Source: Verrucomicrobiota bacterium
GTDB taxonomy: Bacteria > Verrucomicrobiota > Verrucomicrobiia > Opitutales > Opitutaceae
Assembly: GCA_023416735.1 (NCBI GenBank)
Contig: JAEZGX010000007.1
Coordinates: 48,367 to 112,366 of the forward strand
DNA length: 64,000 nucleotides
Direction of reading: 5' to 3'
Shown: one piece after another, positions 43,525 through 52,412 of the stretch
Layout: each line of letters starts with the position of its first letter
Position numbering within the stretch: position 1 is the first letter of the stretch
Notes under the pieces: model-generated
Database searches by the model: none
What the model saw: only the letters and a program-made list of their open reading frames with translations
Told to the model about the DNA's origin: nothing
Position numbers and translations under genes: made by a program

Positions 43525-44397
43525 GTGAACGCATTCCATCCCCCTTCCATCGAGCAGGTTTGCGAACGCGCGCTGCGTCTCCCGTGTTCGCCCGCGCTCC
43601 TCCCTCGCTTGATTGCGGCGCTTCAGTCGCCCAATAGCAGCGCGGACGATATCGCGGGTATTATTACCGTCGATCCCGGTCTGGCTTCGTCGACGCTTCG
43701 CCTGGCGAATTCGGCGTTTTTCGCCGGATCGGCGCCGGTGGAAAGCGTGAGCGAAGCGGTGATGCGACTCGGGCAACAGGAGCTCTATCGCCTAGCGGCC
43801 CTGGCGCTCGTGAGTCGTTGGGAGTCGGGCGCGGGCCATGGGGAGGCGGGCGATTTCTGCCGTCACGCGCTTTGCACGGCTATCGCTGCCGAAGTGCTCG
43901 CGGAAACGACCGAGCGAGTGTCGCCCGAGACGGCTTACACGGCGGGCTTGGTGTGCGATCTCGGGAAGCTCGCGCTGACGCATGCTTGCGAAGCCTTTTA
44001 TCCGGCGATCCGCGCACATTGCGCGGCCCAGCAATGCGCGTGGACGGACGCGGAAACGGCCGTGCTCGGTTTTCATCACGTTCAGGTCGGAGCGCGCCTG
44101 CTCCGGGCGTGGAATTTCCCGACGGTGCTCGTCGCGGTGGCGGAGCACTACCTGCATCCTGCGCAGGCTCCCGGCGACGCGCTGCCGCTCATCGCGCACC
44201 TTCACGCCGCGAAATATATCGCCACGTCCTTCGGTCCAGGCGTGGGCGAGGACGGATTTCTGTTTTCGCTGAACGAATCGTTTTTGCTCGAGTGGGGTTT
44301 CACGCCCGAGCTCTTGCAGGAGACGATGCCGATTGTGCATGAGCGCGCGGTGGCGCGGCTGAAGGACAAGCTTTCGCAAGGCACGGTCTCGCTTTGA
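43525..44397 (+). CDS. HDOD domain signalling protein
   Basis: The 290-residue protein is an HDOD domain for nearly its full length. It opens ALRLPCSPALLPRLIAALQS, then ADDIAGIITVDPGLASSTLR, AVMRLGQQELYRLAALALVS and AYTAGLVCDLGKLALTHACE, where the HD pair of true phosphohydrolases is replaced by Cys-Asp. Degenerate HD residues are normal for HDOD proteins, which act as interaction modules in two-component and motility control. The start is GTG 43525, 36 bp after cheA, so it is likely in the same transcript. Confidence 0.82.
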   Translation: MNAFHPPSIEQVCERALRLPCSPALLPRLIAALQSPNSSADDIAGIITVDPGLASSTLRLANSAFFAGSAPVESVSEAVMRLGQQELYRLAALALVSRWESGAGHGEAGDFCRHALCTAIAAEVLAETTERVSPETAYTAGLVCDLGKLALTHACEAFYPAIRAHCAAQQCAWTDAETAVLGFHHVQVGARLLRAWNFPTVLVAVAEHYLHPAQAPGDALPLIAHLHAAKYIATSFGPGVGEDGFLFSLNESFLLEWGFTPELLQETMPIVHERAVARLKDKLSQGTVSL

Positions 44398-44438
44398 CGA
44401 TGTTGACGCGATCGCTGTTCGAATTTCGCGCGCTCCGC

Positions 44439-44466
44439 TCAAGTTGCATGCGGCTCGACCGTATAA
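44439..44466 (+). promoter_or_regulatory. Possible sigma-28-like promoter upstream of cheD
   Basis: TCAAGTTG and CCGTATAA are separated by 12 bases, one longer than the consensus. It lies in the 164-bp gap before cheD. The match is weaker than the two promoters at 41119 and 41272. Confidence 0.35.
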
Positions 44467-44561
44467 GGCGGGGCGCAGCGATGCCGCTGGGGGCTTCGTT
44501 CCTGTTTTCTCCTTTTAAATTTTTTTCCGGAGGCGCGATCGACGCCTTCGTGTCGTGACGC

Positions 44562-45083
44562 ATGGGTTCTCCGAGTATAGCCTCAATCTTTGCGCAGCGC
44601 GTCGTGATTGGCGTGGGCGACATGGCGGTATCCAATAACAACCTGGTGACCCTCAGCACCTACGCTCTCGGTTCATGCATCGGCGTCGTGGCCTACGATC
44701 CTTTGGTGAAGGTGGGCGGGATCTTGCACATGATGCTGCCGGAGTCGTCGATCTCGCCGGAGAAGGCGCTCACGCAACCGGCGATGTTTGCGGATACCGG
44801 ATTGCCGTTGTTTTTCCGCTCGTTGATCGGGTTGAAGGCGGACCGGAATCGTCTCCGGATTTTCGTTACAGGCGGCGCGTGCGTGCTCGCGAGTCACGAC
44901 AATTTCAAGATCGGCGAGCGCAACACGAAGGCGACCGTCGATTATCTCGCTGCGAACGGATACCGCATCCTTCAACAGGCGACCGGCGGCACCACGAATC
45001 GCACCGTGCATCTGGAAATTGCGACGGGCGAGATGGTGTTGAAGACGCCGGAAGGGAACGAAGGAATTTCCCTCGCGGCCTGA
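44562..45083 (+). CDS. cheD: Chemoreceptor glutamine deamidase CheD
   Basis: The 173-residue protein carries the CheD catalytic set: VTLSTYALGSCIGVVAYD (Cys39), VGGILHMMLPES (His56) and FVTGGACVL downstream. CheD deamidates specific receptor glutamines so they can be methylated, and in some species binds CheC to tune CheA. No CheC gene is visible in this window. It is separated from the HDOD gene by 164 bp containing a weak sigma-28-like motif, so it may have its own promoter. The next gene is convergent. Confidence 0.92.
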   Translation: MGSPSIASIFAQRVVIGVGDMAVSNNNLVTLSTYALGSCIGVVAYDPLVKVGGILHMMLPESSISPEKALTQPAMFADTGLPLFFRSLIGLKADRNRLRIFVTGGACVLASHDNFKIGERNTKATVDYLAANGYRILQQATGGTTNRTVHLEIATGEMVLKTPEGNEGISLAA

Positions 45084-45152
45084 GAAGGCCAATCATGCGC
45101 TAAGGCGTCGCGTCGTGGTGAAGCTGATACGAAGTCGCGCGAACGTCGTCGC

Positions 45153-46427
45153 TCAGATCCGCACGAGCAATCGCTGGCTGATGGGCGTGACCTGATTGTG
45201 GCTGCGGATCTTCGCGATCGTGGCGGGGCTCAACTCCTGGCCCTCGCCGATCAGCAGGAGCCCGTGCGGGCTGTAGATGCCATTGGCGAGGATCATGCCC
45301 GGTTCGAGTTCGTGCAGCGTGATCTCGCGGACTTGGCGAGGCAGCTGCGCGAGGTTGGTGACCTTGAGGAAGAGCCGCACGGCTTCCGGGTCGTAGGCCG
45401 CGCCGGACTGCGAAAGGATGAGATCGATCGCGGCGGATTTCGGGAGGCCGGATTCGACGTAGCCCACGGCGACAGCGAGACAGCGTGCGGGCCAGGGAAT
45501 GGCGTCGCCGGCCAGGCCATCGGGATAGCCGCGTCCGTCGAAGCGCTCGTGATGCGCGCGAATCACTTCGCCCACGCCATTGCTGTCATCGACGAGCGCC
45601 GCGAGCGTTTGCGAATAGACCGGATGGTTGTGAAGCATCGAGCGCTCGCGCTCGCTGAGGTCTTCGGGATTCGAGCGGAACGCGCGCAACATTTCACGCG
45701 GCACGCCGATGAGTCCCATGTCGCACAACCACGCGGCGGTGCGCAGCGCATGACGTTGTCCTTCGTCGAGCAGATCGCTCGTGGCCATGTGGCCGGCCAG
45801 TTCGACGAGCGTCTTGGCCTGACCGCCGAGAATGGGATCGTAGGTCGTGAGGATGCGCCGGCAGAGTTCGAGCGAGTGTTCGTAGCTCGCGGCGAGTTCG
45901 CGATTGGCGGCGTCGAGTCGTTGCCGCTGTTGCTCGAGATCGTGGACCTGTTGAGCGAGCGCTGCGTTGGCCTGCGTGAGCTGGGCGTTGAGGTTCTGCG
46001 TTTCCGCCTGAAGCACCGCGTTGTGCGTCACGAGTTCATGCCGGTGCACCGCATTGCGCACCGTGGCGATGAGCTCTTCGCGCAGCCACGGTTTCGCGAC
46101 GAAGCGGAAGATTTCACCCTTGTTGATCGCGTCGACGATGGTGGGTAGCGAGAGGACCGCGGTGATGAGGATGCGCGACGCGTGCGGGCGGATTCGGCGG
46201 CTCTCGATGAGGAAGTCGAGACCGAGCATCTCGGGCATTTTTTGATCCGAGATGATGACGGCGAAATCGCGTTCCTGCAGGATCGCGAGCGCCTTGGTGG
46301 GGCTCGAGCAGGCGACGACGTGGAAGCGTTCGCGTTCGAGCGTTTGTTGCAGGGCGGCGAGCACCACCGGTTCGTCATCGACGATCAAAATGGTGGACGG
46401 CGGAGGAATCGATGGTGACGCGGACAT
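45153..46427 (-). CDS. Response regulator with degenerate HD-GYP output domain
   Basis: The 424-residue protein begins with a receiver domain (STILIVDDEPVVLAALQQTL; phospho-acceptor Asp61 in VIISDQKMPEM; Lys in RFVAKPW), then a coiled coil, then an HD-GYP-like domain. The GYP motif is intact (HHERFDGRGYPDGL), as is LHNHPVY. The HD pair reads WLCDMGLIG, with Cys instead of the metal-binding His, and the upstream first His is Gln203. Cyclic-di-GMP hydrolysis is therefore doubtful; it may sense or bind instead. It is the last gene of the cheR-cheB run, its ATG 2 bases after the cheB stop. Confidence 0.85.
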   Translation of the reverse strand: MSASPSIPPPSTILIVDDEPVVLAALQQTLERERFHVVACSSPTKALAILQERDFAVIISDQKMPEMLGLDFLIESRRIRPHASRILITAVLSLPTIVDAINKGEIFRFVAKPWLREELIATVRNAVHRHELVTHNAVLQAETQNLNAQLTQANAALAQQVHDLEQQRQRLDAANRELAASYEHSLELCRRILTTYDPILGGQAKTLVELAGHMATSDLLDEGQRHALRTAAWLCDMGLIGVPREMLRAFRSNPEDLSERERSMLHNHPVYSQTLAALVDDSNGVGEVIRAHHERFDGRGYPDGLAGDAIPWPARCLAVAVGYVESGLPKSAAIDLILSQSGAAYDPEAVRLFLKVTNLAQLPRQVREITLHELEPGMILANGIYSPHGLLLIGEGQELSPATIAKIRSHNQVTPISQRLLVRI

Positions 46428-46429
46428 GA

Positions 46430-47515
46430 TCAGGCGGACGCGAGAGCGGGCGAGTCGTGGGTGTTGTGCTGCGGATGAACGAGGAAATCGGCAATGCGAT
46501 TGAGCGCAATCTGACGCTCGGCGCCGCCGTTTTCCCACGCGGCGCGCGGCATTCCGTAAACGACGCAGCTGGCTTCGTCCTGGGCGAACGTGATCGCCCC
46601 GAGTTCGCGCAAGCGCAGCAAACCTTCCGCGCCGTCCTTGCCCATGCCGGTCAACACGCCGGCCACGGCGTGAGGCGCGGCGCCGCAATCCGCGGCCGAT
46701 TTGAACAACACGTCGACGGCGGGACGCTGATGCCACACTTGCGGGCCGCTCGCGATGCGGGCGCGGTAGTGATCGCCCTGCCACTGGAGCATGAGGTGAA
46801 AGTTGCCGGGCGCGATGAGTGCGAGGCCCGGCTCGAGTCGGTCGCCGTCGGCCGCTTCGCGGACCTCGAACGCGCATTGTTCGCTCAACCGATCGGCGAA
46901 CGCTTTCGAGAAGACCGGCGGAATATGTTGCACGATCGCGATGGGTGGAAGGCCTGCGGGTAAACGCGTGAGCACGGCGCGCAACGCTTCCGTGCCACCG
47001 GTCGATGCGCCGAGCAAAATGATTTGTCGCGAATTGGGTGCGACGCTGCGCGGCGCGGTGCGCGCGAGCGAGGCGAGGGACGGATCGGCGGCGTTCGCTG
47101 CGACGCCTCTTGCTACCAACCGCGCGCCGGCGGCTGCTTTGACCCGGGCGATCAGTTGCACGCCGAGATCGCCGAAGGAATACGAGCCCGCGGGTTTTCC
47201 GAGCACGTCACAGGCGCCGAGCCGCAACGCCTCGAGCGCGTAAGCGGAACCGCGTTGCGAGAGCGAACTCATGATCACGACGGGCATCGGATGTTGCTCC
47301 ATCAGGATTCGCAGGAAGGTGAGACCGTCCATGCGCGGCATTTCGAGATCGAGCGTGAGCACGTCCGGCTTGAGCTGCTTGATCTTGTCGCGCGCGACAT
47401 AGGGATCGCCGGCCGTGCCGACGACCTCGATTTCCGGGTCGGCGCTCAAGGCGTCGGAAGCGAGTTTGCGGACGACGGCGGAGTCGTCGACGATCAGCAC
47501 GCGAATGCGTTTCAT
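46430..47515 (-). CDS. cheB: Chemotaxis protein-glutamate methylesterase CheB
   Basis: The 361-residue protein has an N-terminal receiver domain (IRVLIVDDSAVVRKLASDAL; DVLTLDLEMPRMDG with the phospho-acceptor Asp) and a methylesterase domain with its triad Ser in LLGASTGGTEALRA, His in IVQHIPPVFSKAFADRL and Asp in GVLTGMGKDGAEGL. It removes receptor methyl groups when phosphorylated by CheA. It overlaps the cheR stop by 4 bases (47512-47515), so the two are translationally linked. Confidence 0.95.
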   Translation of the reverse strand: MKRIRVLIVDDSAVVRKLASDALSADPEIEVVGTAGDPYVARDKIKQLKPDVLTLDLEMPRMDGLTFLRILMEQHPMPVVIMSSLSQRGSAYALEALRLGACDVLGKPAGSYSFGDLGVQLIARVKAAAGARLVARGVAANAADPSLASLARTAPRSVAPNSRQIILLGASTGGTEALRAVLTRLPAGLPPIAIVQHIPPVFSKAFADRLSEQCAFEVREAADGDRLEPGLALIAPGNFHLMLQWQGDHYRARIASGPQVWHQRPAVDVLFKSAADCGAAPHAVAGVLTGMGKDGAEGLLRLRELGAITFAQDEASCVVYGMPRAAWENGGAERQIALNRIADFLVHPQHNTHDSPALASA

Positions 47516-48336
47516 GGGTCGGAGTGCGGCCGGCGGTAAACCGCGGGCCGGACGGATTGAAGGGGGTGACGAATCGCCGTGAGGCTCTCGGCGTGTCCAA
47601 CAAACAAATACCCGCCCGGCACGAGGTGCCGCGCGAGCTTGTTGACCAGCTCCTCCTGTGTGGGCCGATCGAAGTAGATCATGACGTTGCGGCAGAAGAT
47701 CACATGAAATGGCTCACGGAAGGGCGGCTCGCCTTCGAGCAGGTTGAGCTGGTGAAAGGTCACCCGGTCGCGCAGTGCGGCTTTCACGCGGAAATTTCCA
47801 TCCTGCGGGCCAAAGCCGCGTTGAAAGTGATTCTGGATCGTCGCTTTCGGCAGACGATTCACGCACTCGTCACGATAGATCGCAGCGCGGGCTTTATCGA
47901 GAACGCGATGGGAGATGTCGGTCGCCTCGATGTGCCAGGGCCAGCCGTTGAGCGCATCCGCGAGCGTGATCGCGATGGAGTAGGGCTCCTCGCCCGATGA
48001 GCAGGCAGCGCTCCATACGTGAAAGCGCGACCATTTCTCCTTCGCGGAGCGCGCGCGCATTTCGGGGATGACCGTCTGCCGAAGGAAATCGAAATGCGCG
48101 TTCTCGCGGAAGAAGAACGTGTGATTCGTTGAGATCGCATCGATGAGGTTCGACAACTCCGCTTCCGCTTCGGGGGACTGCAAGAACCGGCAATAGTCGC
48201 CCACCGTCGGCAGATTCGTCGCGCGTAAACGCTTGCCCAGCCGTGCAGAGACAAGCTCGCGCTTGTCCGGGCTCAGGCTGATGCGGCTGCGCTCGTAAAC
48301 GAGGCTGCGAATGAAATCGAACTCACTTTCCCTCAT
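47512..48336 (-). CDS. cheR: Chemoreceptor methyltransferase CheR
   Basis: The 274-residue protein has the small N-terminal CheR domain (FDFIRSLVYERSRISLSPDK; KRLRATNLPTVGDYCRFLQ) and the S-adenosylmethionine-binding domain (FHVWSAACSSGEEPYSIAI, then DISHRVLDKARAAIY and VIFCRNVMIYFDRPTQEELV). It methylates glutamates on chemoreceptors. First gene of the minus-strand cheR-cheB-regulator operon, divergent from flgB across a 214-bp gap. No TPR or C-terminal tether domain. Confidence 0.95.
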   Translation of the reverse strand: MRESEFDFIRSLVYERSRISLSPDKRELVSARLGKRLRATNLPTVGDYCRFLQSPEAEAELSNLIDAISTNHTFFFRENAHFDFLRQTVIPEMRARSAKEKWSRFHVWSAACSSGEEPYSIAITLADALNGWPWHIEATDISHRVLDKARAAIYRDECVNRLPKATIQNHFQRGFGPQDGNFRVKAALRDRVTFHQLNLLEGEPPFREPFHVIFCRNVMIYFDRPTQEELVNKLARHLVPGGYLFVGHAESLTAIRHPLQSVRPAVYRRPHSDP

Positions 48337-48350
48337 GAGGACTTAGCCCT

Positions 48351-48377
48351 ATATCGACGCGCCATTCCGGGAATGAA
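48351..48377 (-). promoter_or_regulatory. Weak sigma-28-like promoter for cheR
   Basis: On the minus strand TTCATTCC, an 11-base spacer and GTCGATAT (6 of 8 to the consensus -10) lie 15 bp upstream of the cheR start. The -35 part is poor, so this is a lower-confidence site with the spacing seen at 41119 and 41272. Confidence 0.3.
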
Positions 48378-48521
48378 GCGGTGTTCGCGGAATCTTGTTC
48401 ACCGCCGCGCGCGGCAAAATTTTCCGGCGAAACGATTGTAAACCGGCGGGTTTCTGCGGAACTCGAACGAGACAATTATATTTTACCGATCAGCAATAAC
48501 TTGCGCGTGTATCCATTTTGC

Positions 48522-48538
48522 TGGCACCTGCTCTGCTT
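48522..48538 (+). promoter_or_regulatory. Sigma-54 promoter of the flagellar operon
   Basis: TGGCACCTGCTCTGCTT matches the -24/-12 consensus TGGCACG-N4-TTGC with the obligatory GG and GC exactly 10 bases apart. It lies 12 bp before flgB ATG 48551, which puts the likely transcription start about 3 bp before the start codon. Confidence 0.65.
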
Positions 48539-48550
48539 AAGCTGCGCAGG

Positions 48551-48937
48551 ATGATTGCGCCGATCTTCAACTCCGACAACTACCAGCTCGCTCGGAAGCT
48601 GCTCGATGCAACGGTGCTGCGCGAGGAGGCGATCGCCTCGAACATCGCGAACGCGGAGACGCCGGGTTATCAACGGCTCGATGTGGCGCCGGATTTTGCG
48701 GCGCAACTCAAGGCGCAGATGGCGTCGGGCGACTTCGCCGCCAACGCCGATCGCCTCCGCCCGCAACTCGCCGCCGACCTCACGGCGCGCAGCCTGCGGC
48801 CCGACGGCAACACGGTCGAAATCGAGCGCGAGTTGCTCGCGATGAATCACAACGCCGTGCAGCACGAGTTCCTCACCGAGGTCGTCTCCGGAAACCTCAA
48901 GCAGCTGAAGGTCGCGATCACCGGCAAGACATTGTAA
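48551..48937 (+). CDS. flgB: Flagellar basal-body rod protein FlgB
   Basis: The 128-residue proximal rod protein has the usual start MIAPIFNSDNYQLARKLLDA and the N-terminal signature REEAIASNIANAETPGYQ. A C-terminal helix (LLAMNHNAVQHEFLTEVVSG) polymerises with FlgC and FliE. I start at ATG 48551, since this matches the family; an in-frame TTG 33 bases earlier overlaps the promoter. It heads the 19-gene flagellar operon. Confidence 0.94.
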   Translation: MIAPIFNSDNYQLARKLLDATVLREEAIASNIANAETPGYQRLDVAPDFAAQLKAQMASGDFAANADRLRPQLAADLTARSLRPDGNTVEIERELLAMNHNAVQHEFLTEVVSGNLKQLKVAITGKTL

Positions 48938-48942
48938 ACCTC

Positions 48943-49362
48943 ATGAACCTCATCTCCGGCATCGACATCATCGGCGGGGCGTTGAACGCGCAGAAGAGTC
49001 GTCTCGACATCGTTGCCCAGAACATTGCCAACGCTCAAACTACGCGCACGCCGGGCGGTGGTCCTTATCAGCGTCAGGTCGTCACGTTCGAAACGGAGCT
49101 CATTCGCCGCACGGCCGCGGCGGGGGCATCGTTGCAAAGTGTGAAGATTGCGCAGATCGCCACCGATCGCGCGCCGGGCCAGCAGGTTTATAATCCGCAG
49201 CATCCTGACGCCGGCCAGGACGGGATGGTGACGATGCCCAACGTCAATCTCTCCTACGAGATGGTTGACCTCATCACCGCGTCGCGCGCCTACGAGGCCA
49301 ATCTCGCGGTGGCAAAAAATTCCCGGCAGATGGCGCTGCGCACCATCGGCATGATGAAGTAA
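48943..49362 (+). CDS. flgC: Flagellar basal-body rod protein FlgC
   Basis: The 139-residue rod protein has the N-terminal helix and signature LDIVAQNIANAQTTRTPGGG, YQRQVVTFE and a C-terminal VDLITASRAYEANLAVAKNS. It polymerises with FlgB in the proximal rod. It begins 5 bp after the flgB stop and fliE follows after 16 bp. Length is typical. Confidence 0.95.
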   Translation: MNLISGIDIIGGALNAQKSRLDIVAQNIANAQTTRTPGGGPYQRQVVTFETELIRRTAAAGASLQSVKIAQIATDRAPGQQVYNPQHPDAGQDGMVTMPNVNLSYEMVDLITASRAYEANLAVAKNSRQMALRTIGMMK

Positions 49363-49378
49363 CCCCGCCGCGTCTCTC

Positions 49379-49711
49379 ATGTCACCCGTCGGCTTCGTCT
49401 CTCCTCTCGCTTCCGGCGCGTTGACGCGCATTGACGCCCCGCTTCCGCAAACGCCGCTGACGCCATCGGGTCCGCTGACAAGCGCGCCGACGCAAGGTTT
49501 CGACCAGATGCTCGACGGCATCGTGTCGACCGTGACCGAAAAGCAGGCGACCGCGCAGGAGCTCACGCGCAAGGTCCTCCTCGGCGAATCCGATCAGCTG
49601 CATCAAAGCGTGATCGCGATGCAGGAAGCGTCGGTCGCGTTTTCCCTCATGGTCGAAGTGCGCAACAAGCTCGTGGAATCCTACCAGGAGCTCATGCGCA
49701 TGCAGGTGTGA
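49379..49711 (+). CDS. fliE: Flagellar hook-basal body protein FliE
   Basis: The 110-residue protein has the FliE pattern: a disordered Pro/Ser-rich start, then FDQMLDGIVSTVTEKQATAQ, LLGESDQLHQSVIAMQEASV and the terminal VRNKLVESYQELMRMQV. It connects the MS ring (FliF) to the rod and is exported through the flagellar secretion gate. Place between flgC and fliF is the standard order. Confidence 0.93.
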   Translation: MSPVGFVSPLASGALTRIDAPLPQTPLTPSGPLTSAPTQGFDQMLDGIVSTVTEKQATAQELTRKVLLGESDQLHQSVIAMQEASVAFSLMVEVRNKLVESYQELMRMQV

Positions 49712-49751
49712 GTTCACCGCGCCCCTTTCTCTCACTCTCTCCGCCCGCTAG

Positions 49752-51353
49752 ATGAAAAACTTCACGCAGTCCCTGCTCGATCTCTGGAAACAACTCGGCC
49801 TCAACCAGCGCGTCTCGCTGGTCGTGGCCGCACTCGCCGTTCTTGGCGGCCTGATCGGCGTCGCGATCTGGTCGCAGCGTCCCGATTACCAACTGCTGTA
49901 TGCGCGGTTGAGCGAGAAGGACGCCGCGGCGATCATCGGCCAACTCCAGACCCAGAACATTCCGCACGTGGTCACGGCCGGCGGCACCGCCGTGCAGGTG
50001 CCGTCCGACCAGGTTTACAAGCTGCGCATGGACCTCGCTTCGAAAGGTCTTCCGAGCGGAGACGGCGTCGGTTTCGAAATTTTCGACAAGGGCCAGTTCG
50101 GTCTCTCCGACTTCGTCCAGCGCACCAATTATCTCCGCGCGATCCAGGGCGAACTCGCTCGCACGATCATGCAGCTGCAAGGCGTGCGCGCCGCGCGCGT
50201 GATGATCGTTCAACCGGAAAACCGCCTGCTCCTCACCGATCAAGGCGTGAAGTCCACCGCGTCCGTTTTCGTCGACGTCGGCGGCGGCCGGCTCGATCTC
50301 GATCAGGTCAACTCGATCCGTCACCTCGTCGCCAATGCCGTGCAGGGCCTCGCGCCCGATCAAGTCGCGGTCGTCGACAATCGCGGACGCGTCCTCTCCG
50401 AAGATCTCAAACAGGATCCGACGCTGGGCACGGCGTCGTCGCAGATGCGTTATCGCCAGCAGGTCGAAGATTACTTCGCCAAGAAAGTGGAATCGATGCT
50501 CGCCGCCGTGATCGGGCCGGGCAACGCGGTCGTGCGCGTTTCCGCGGAAATCGAAACCGAAGCGACCACGCTTTCGGAAGAACGTTTCGATCCCGAGGGG
50601 CAGGTCGTTCGTTCGCAGACGGTGGTCGAAGACTCTTCCTCGAGCGCCGAGTCGCGTTCCTCCGGTGGCGTCGTCGGAGTGAGCGCCAACGTGCCGGAGC
50701 GTCAGCCTGGCACGGATACATCGCGCCCCGTTTCGAATAGCGAACAGACGCGCAAAAACCGCACAACCACCTACGAAATCAATCGCACCACGCTCAACAC
50801 CACACGGAATCCAGGTGCGGTGAAAAATCTTACTGCGGCCGTTTTCATCGCGCCGCCGCCAGCGCCCGCGCCCGTTGTCGCGGCGGACGGCACCGTTACT
50901 CCGGTCGAAGCGCCGCGCCGCACCCCGCAGGAGCTCGACGCCTTGCGCCAGATCGTCGTCAACGCGCTCGGTCTCAGGATTCCCGCCGGCCAGCCGCTCG
51001 ACGCCTTCGTGTCGTTGCAGGAAATGCCGTTCCAAACGGTTGAGCGCATTCCCGAACAGTTCGCGGCGATCCAGAACGAGAGCCGCTGGCAGGGCTGGGT
51101 CGAAGCGGCCAGCCGCTGGGCGGCGGTGGGCGGCGCCGCGATCGTGCTGATGATTTTCCTCCGCATGCTCGCGCGGCAAAAGCCGGAGCCGGTGCCGGTC
51201 GAGGTGCTTTCGATGACGCCCGACGCGGCTGCGCGCGCATTGCCGTCGAACACGGTCACGCCGGATCTGTTGAACGAGTTGATTCGCCAAAAGCCCGCCA
51301 ACATCGGCGTCGCCCTGCGCGACTGGGTGTCCGCTGGCGCGAGCAAGAACTAA
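49752..51353 (+). CDS. fliF: Flagellar MS-ring protein FliF
   Basis: The 533-residue protein has an N-terminal membrane span (VSLVVAALAVLGGLIGVAIW), two ring-building domains (QLLYARLSEKDAAAIIGQLQ; AVPSDQVYKLRMDLASKGLP in the VPSDQ form; ARVMIVQPENRLLLTDQGVK) and a second span near residue 455-470 (GGAAIVLMIFLRML), then a cytoplasmic tail that holds FliG. It forms the membrane rotor base and houses the export gate. Length is normal. It lies 40 bp after fliE. Confidence 0.95.
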   Translation: MKNFTQSLLDLWKQLGLNQRVSLVVAALAVLGGLIGVAIWSQRPDYQLLYARLSEKDAAAIIGQLQTQNIPHVVTAGGTAVQVPSDQVYKLRMDLASKGLPSGDGVGFEIFDKGQFGLSDFVQRTNYLRAIQGELARTIMQLQGVRAARVMIVQPENRLLLTDQGVKSTASVFVDVGGGRLDLDQVNSIRHLVANAVQGLAPDQVAVVDNRGRVLSEDLKQDPTLGTASSQMRYRQQVEDYFAKKVESMLAAVIGPGNAVVRVSAEIETEATTLSEERFDPEGQVVRSQTVVEDSSSSAESRSSGGVVGVSANVPERQPGTDTSRPVSNSEQTRKNRTTTYEINRTTLNTTRNPGAVKNLTAAVFIAPPPAPAPVVAADGTVTPVEAPRRTPQELDALRQIVVNALGLRIPAGQPLDAFVSLQEMPFQTVERIPEQFAAIQNESRWQGWVEAASRWAAVGGAAIVLMIFLRMLARQKPEPVPVEVLSMTPDAAARALPSNTVTPDLLNELIRQKPANIGVALRDWVSAGASKN

Positions 51354-51371
51354 GCGCGTATCCGCAGTTCC

Positions 51372-52391
51372 ATGACCGAAATCGATTTTCCCAAGCTGAC
51401 GCGCCAGCAGAAGCTCGCGACGTTTCTCGTGGTGATCGGCCCCGAGGCGGCGGCGGCCGTGCTGAAGCAATTCGATGAGGCCGACGTCGAACTGCTCTGC
51501 CGCGAGATGTCCAACATCAGCATCGTTTCCGAGGCGGTGCAGAAGCAGGCGATCGAGGAATTTGCCGGCGTGGTGGCCCAGAGCGCAAATGCCGCGCTTG
51601 GCGGCATCGCTTACGCGCAGCGCACGCTGGAGATCGCGAAGGGCGATTACAAAGCCTCTGCCATCATCGGCCGCGTGGGCCCCGTGGGCACATCCGTCGA
51701 GGTCATCAAGGAGATTTCCGAGATGGAGGGCCGGCAGATTTTCAACCTGATCAAGCACGAGCAGCCGCAAACCATCTCGTTTGTCTTGTCATATCTCGAC
51801 GGCGCGAAAGCCGCGGAAGTATTTGGCCTCCTCGGCCCTGACCTGCGCGAAGAAGTGATCGAACGGCTGGGCACGATCGAATCCACGTCACTCGAGTTGG
51901 TCGGTAAAATCGCGCGCAGCCTCGGCAAGCATTTCGACAGCAAGGTTCGTCCGGCCTTTCATCGCAGTGGCGGCGTTCGTGCCGTGGCCGACCTGCTCAA
52001 TCAGCTCGAGAAGGACATGAGCAAGAACCTCCTGGCCCGCCTCGAAGAGCGCAACGCCCACCTCGGCGCCGCGATCCGCAAGAAGCTGTTCAGCTTCGAA
52101 GACCTCGGTCGCCTGCAACCGGGAGATCTGCAGCGCGTGCTGCGCGAAGTGGATTCGTCGAGCCTCGCAATCTCGATGAAGTCCGCGAGCGAGTCGCTCC
52201 GCGAAAAGTTCTACGCCGCGATCTCGAAGCGCGCGGCCGAAAGCCTCCGCGAGGAAATCGAACTGCTCGGCCCCGTGCGGCTCAAGGATGTCGAAGCCGC
52301 GCAGGACTCGATCATCCAGGTCGTTCGCCGCCTCGAAGAGGAAGGCCAGATCACGCTCGAAGCCGACGGCAACGAGAGCCTCGTCGCCTGA
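51372..52391 (+). CDS. fliG: Flagellar motor switch protein FliG
   Basis: The 339-residue rotor protein has FliG_N (LTRQQKLATFLVVIGPEAAA), FliG_M with the KHEQPQTISFVLSYLDGAKA motif (the family EHPQ patch), and FliG_C with the torque helix (LARLEERNAHLGAAIRKKLF; SEDLGRLQPGDLQRVLREVD in the FEDLGRL form). It sits on FliF and contacts the stator. It begins 18 bp after fliF, and fliH follows after 21 bp. Confidence 0.95.
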   Translation: MTEIDFPKLTRQQKLATFLVVIGPEAAAAVLKQFDEADVELLCREMSNISIVSEAVQKQAIEEFAGVVAQSANAALGGIAYAQRTLEIAKGDYKASAIIGRVGPVGTSVEVIKEISEMEGRQIFNLIKHEQPQTISFVLSYLDGAKAAEVFGLLGPDLREEVIERLGTIESTSLELVGKIARSLGKHFDSKVRPAFHRSGGVRAVADLLNQLEKDMSKNLLARLEERNAHLGAAIRKKLFSFEDLGRLQPGDLQRVLREVDSSSLAISMKSASESLREKFYAAISKRAAESLREEIELLGPVRLKDVEAAQDSIIQVVRRLEEEGQITLEADGNESLVA

Positions 52392-52412
52392 CGCATACAA
52401 CGGTTCAACGAG

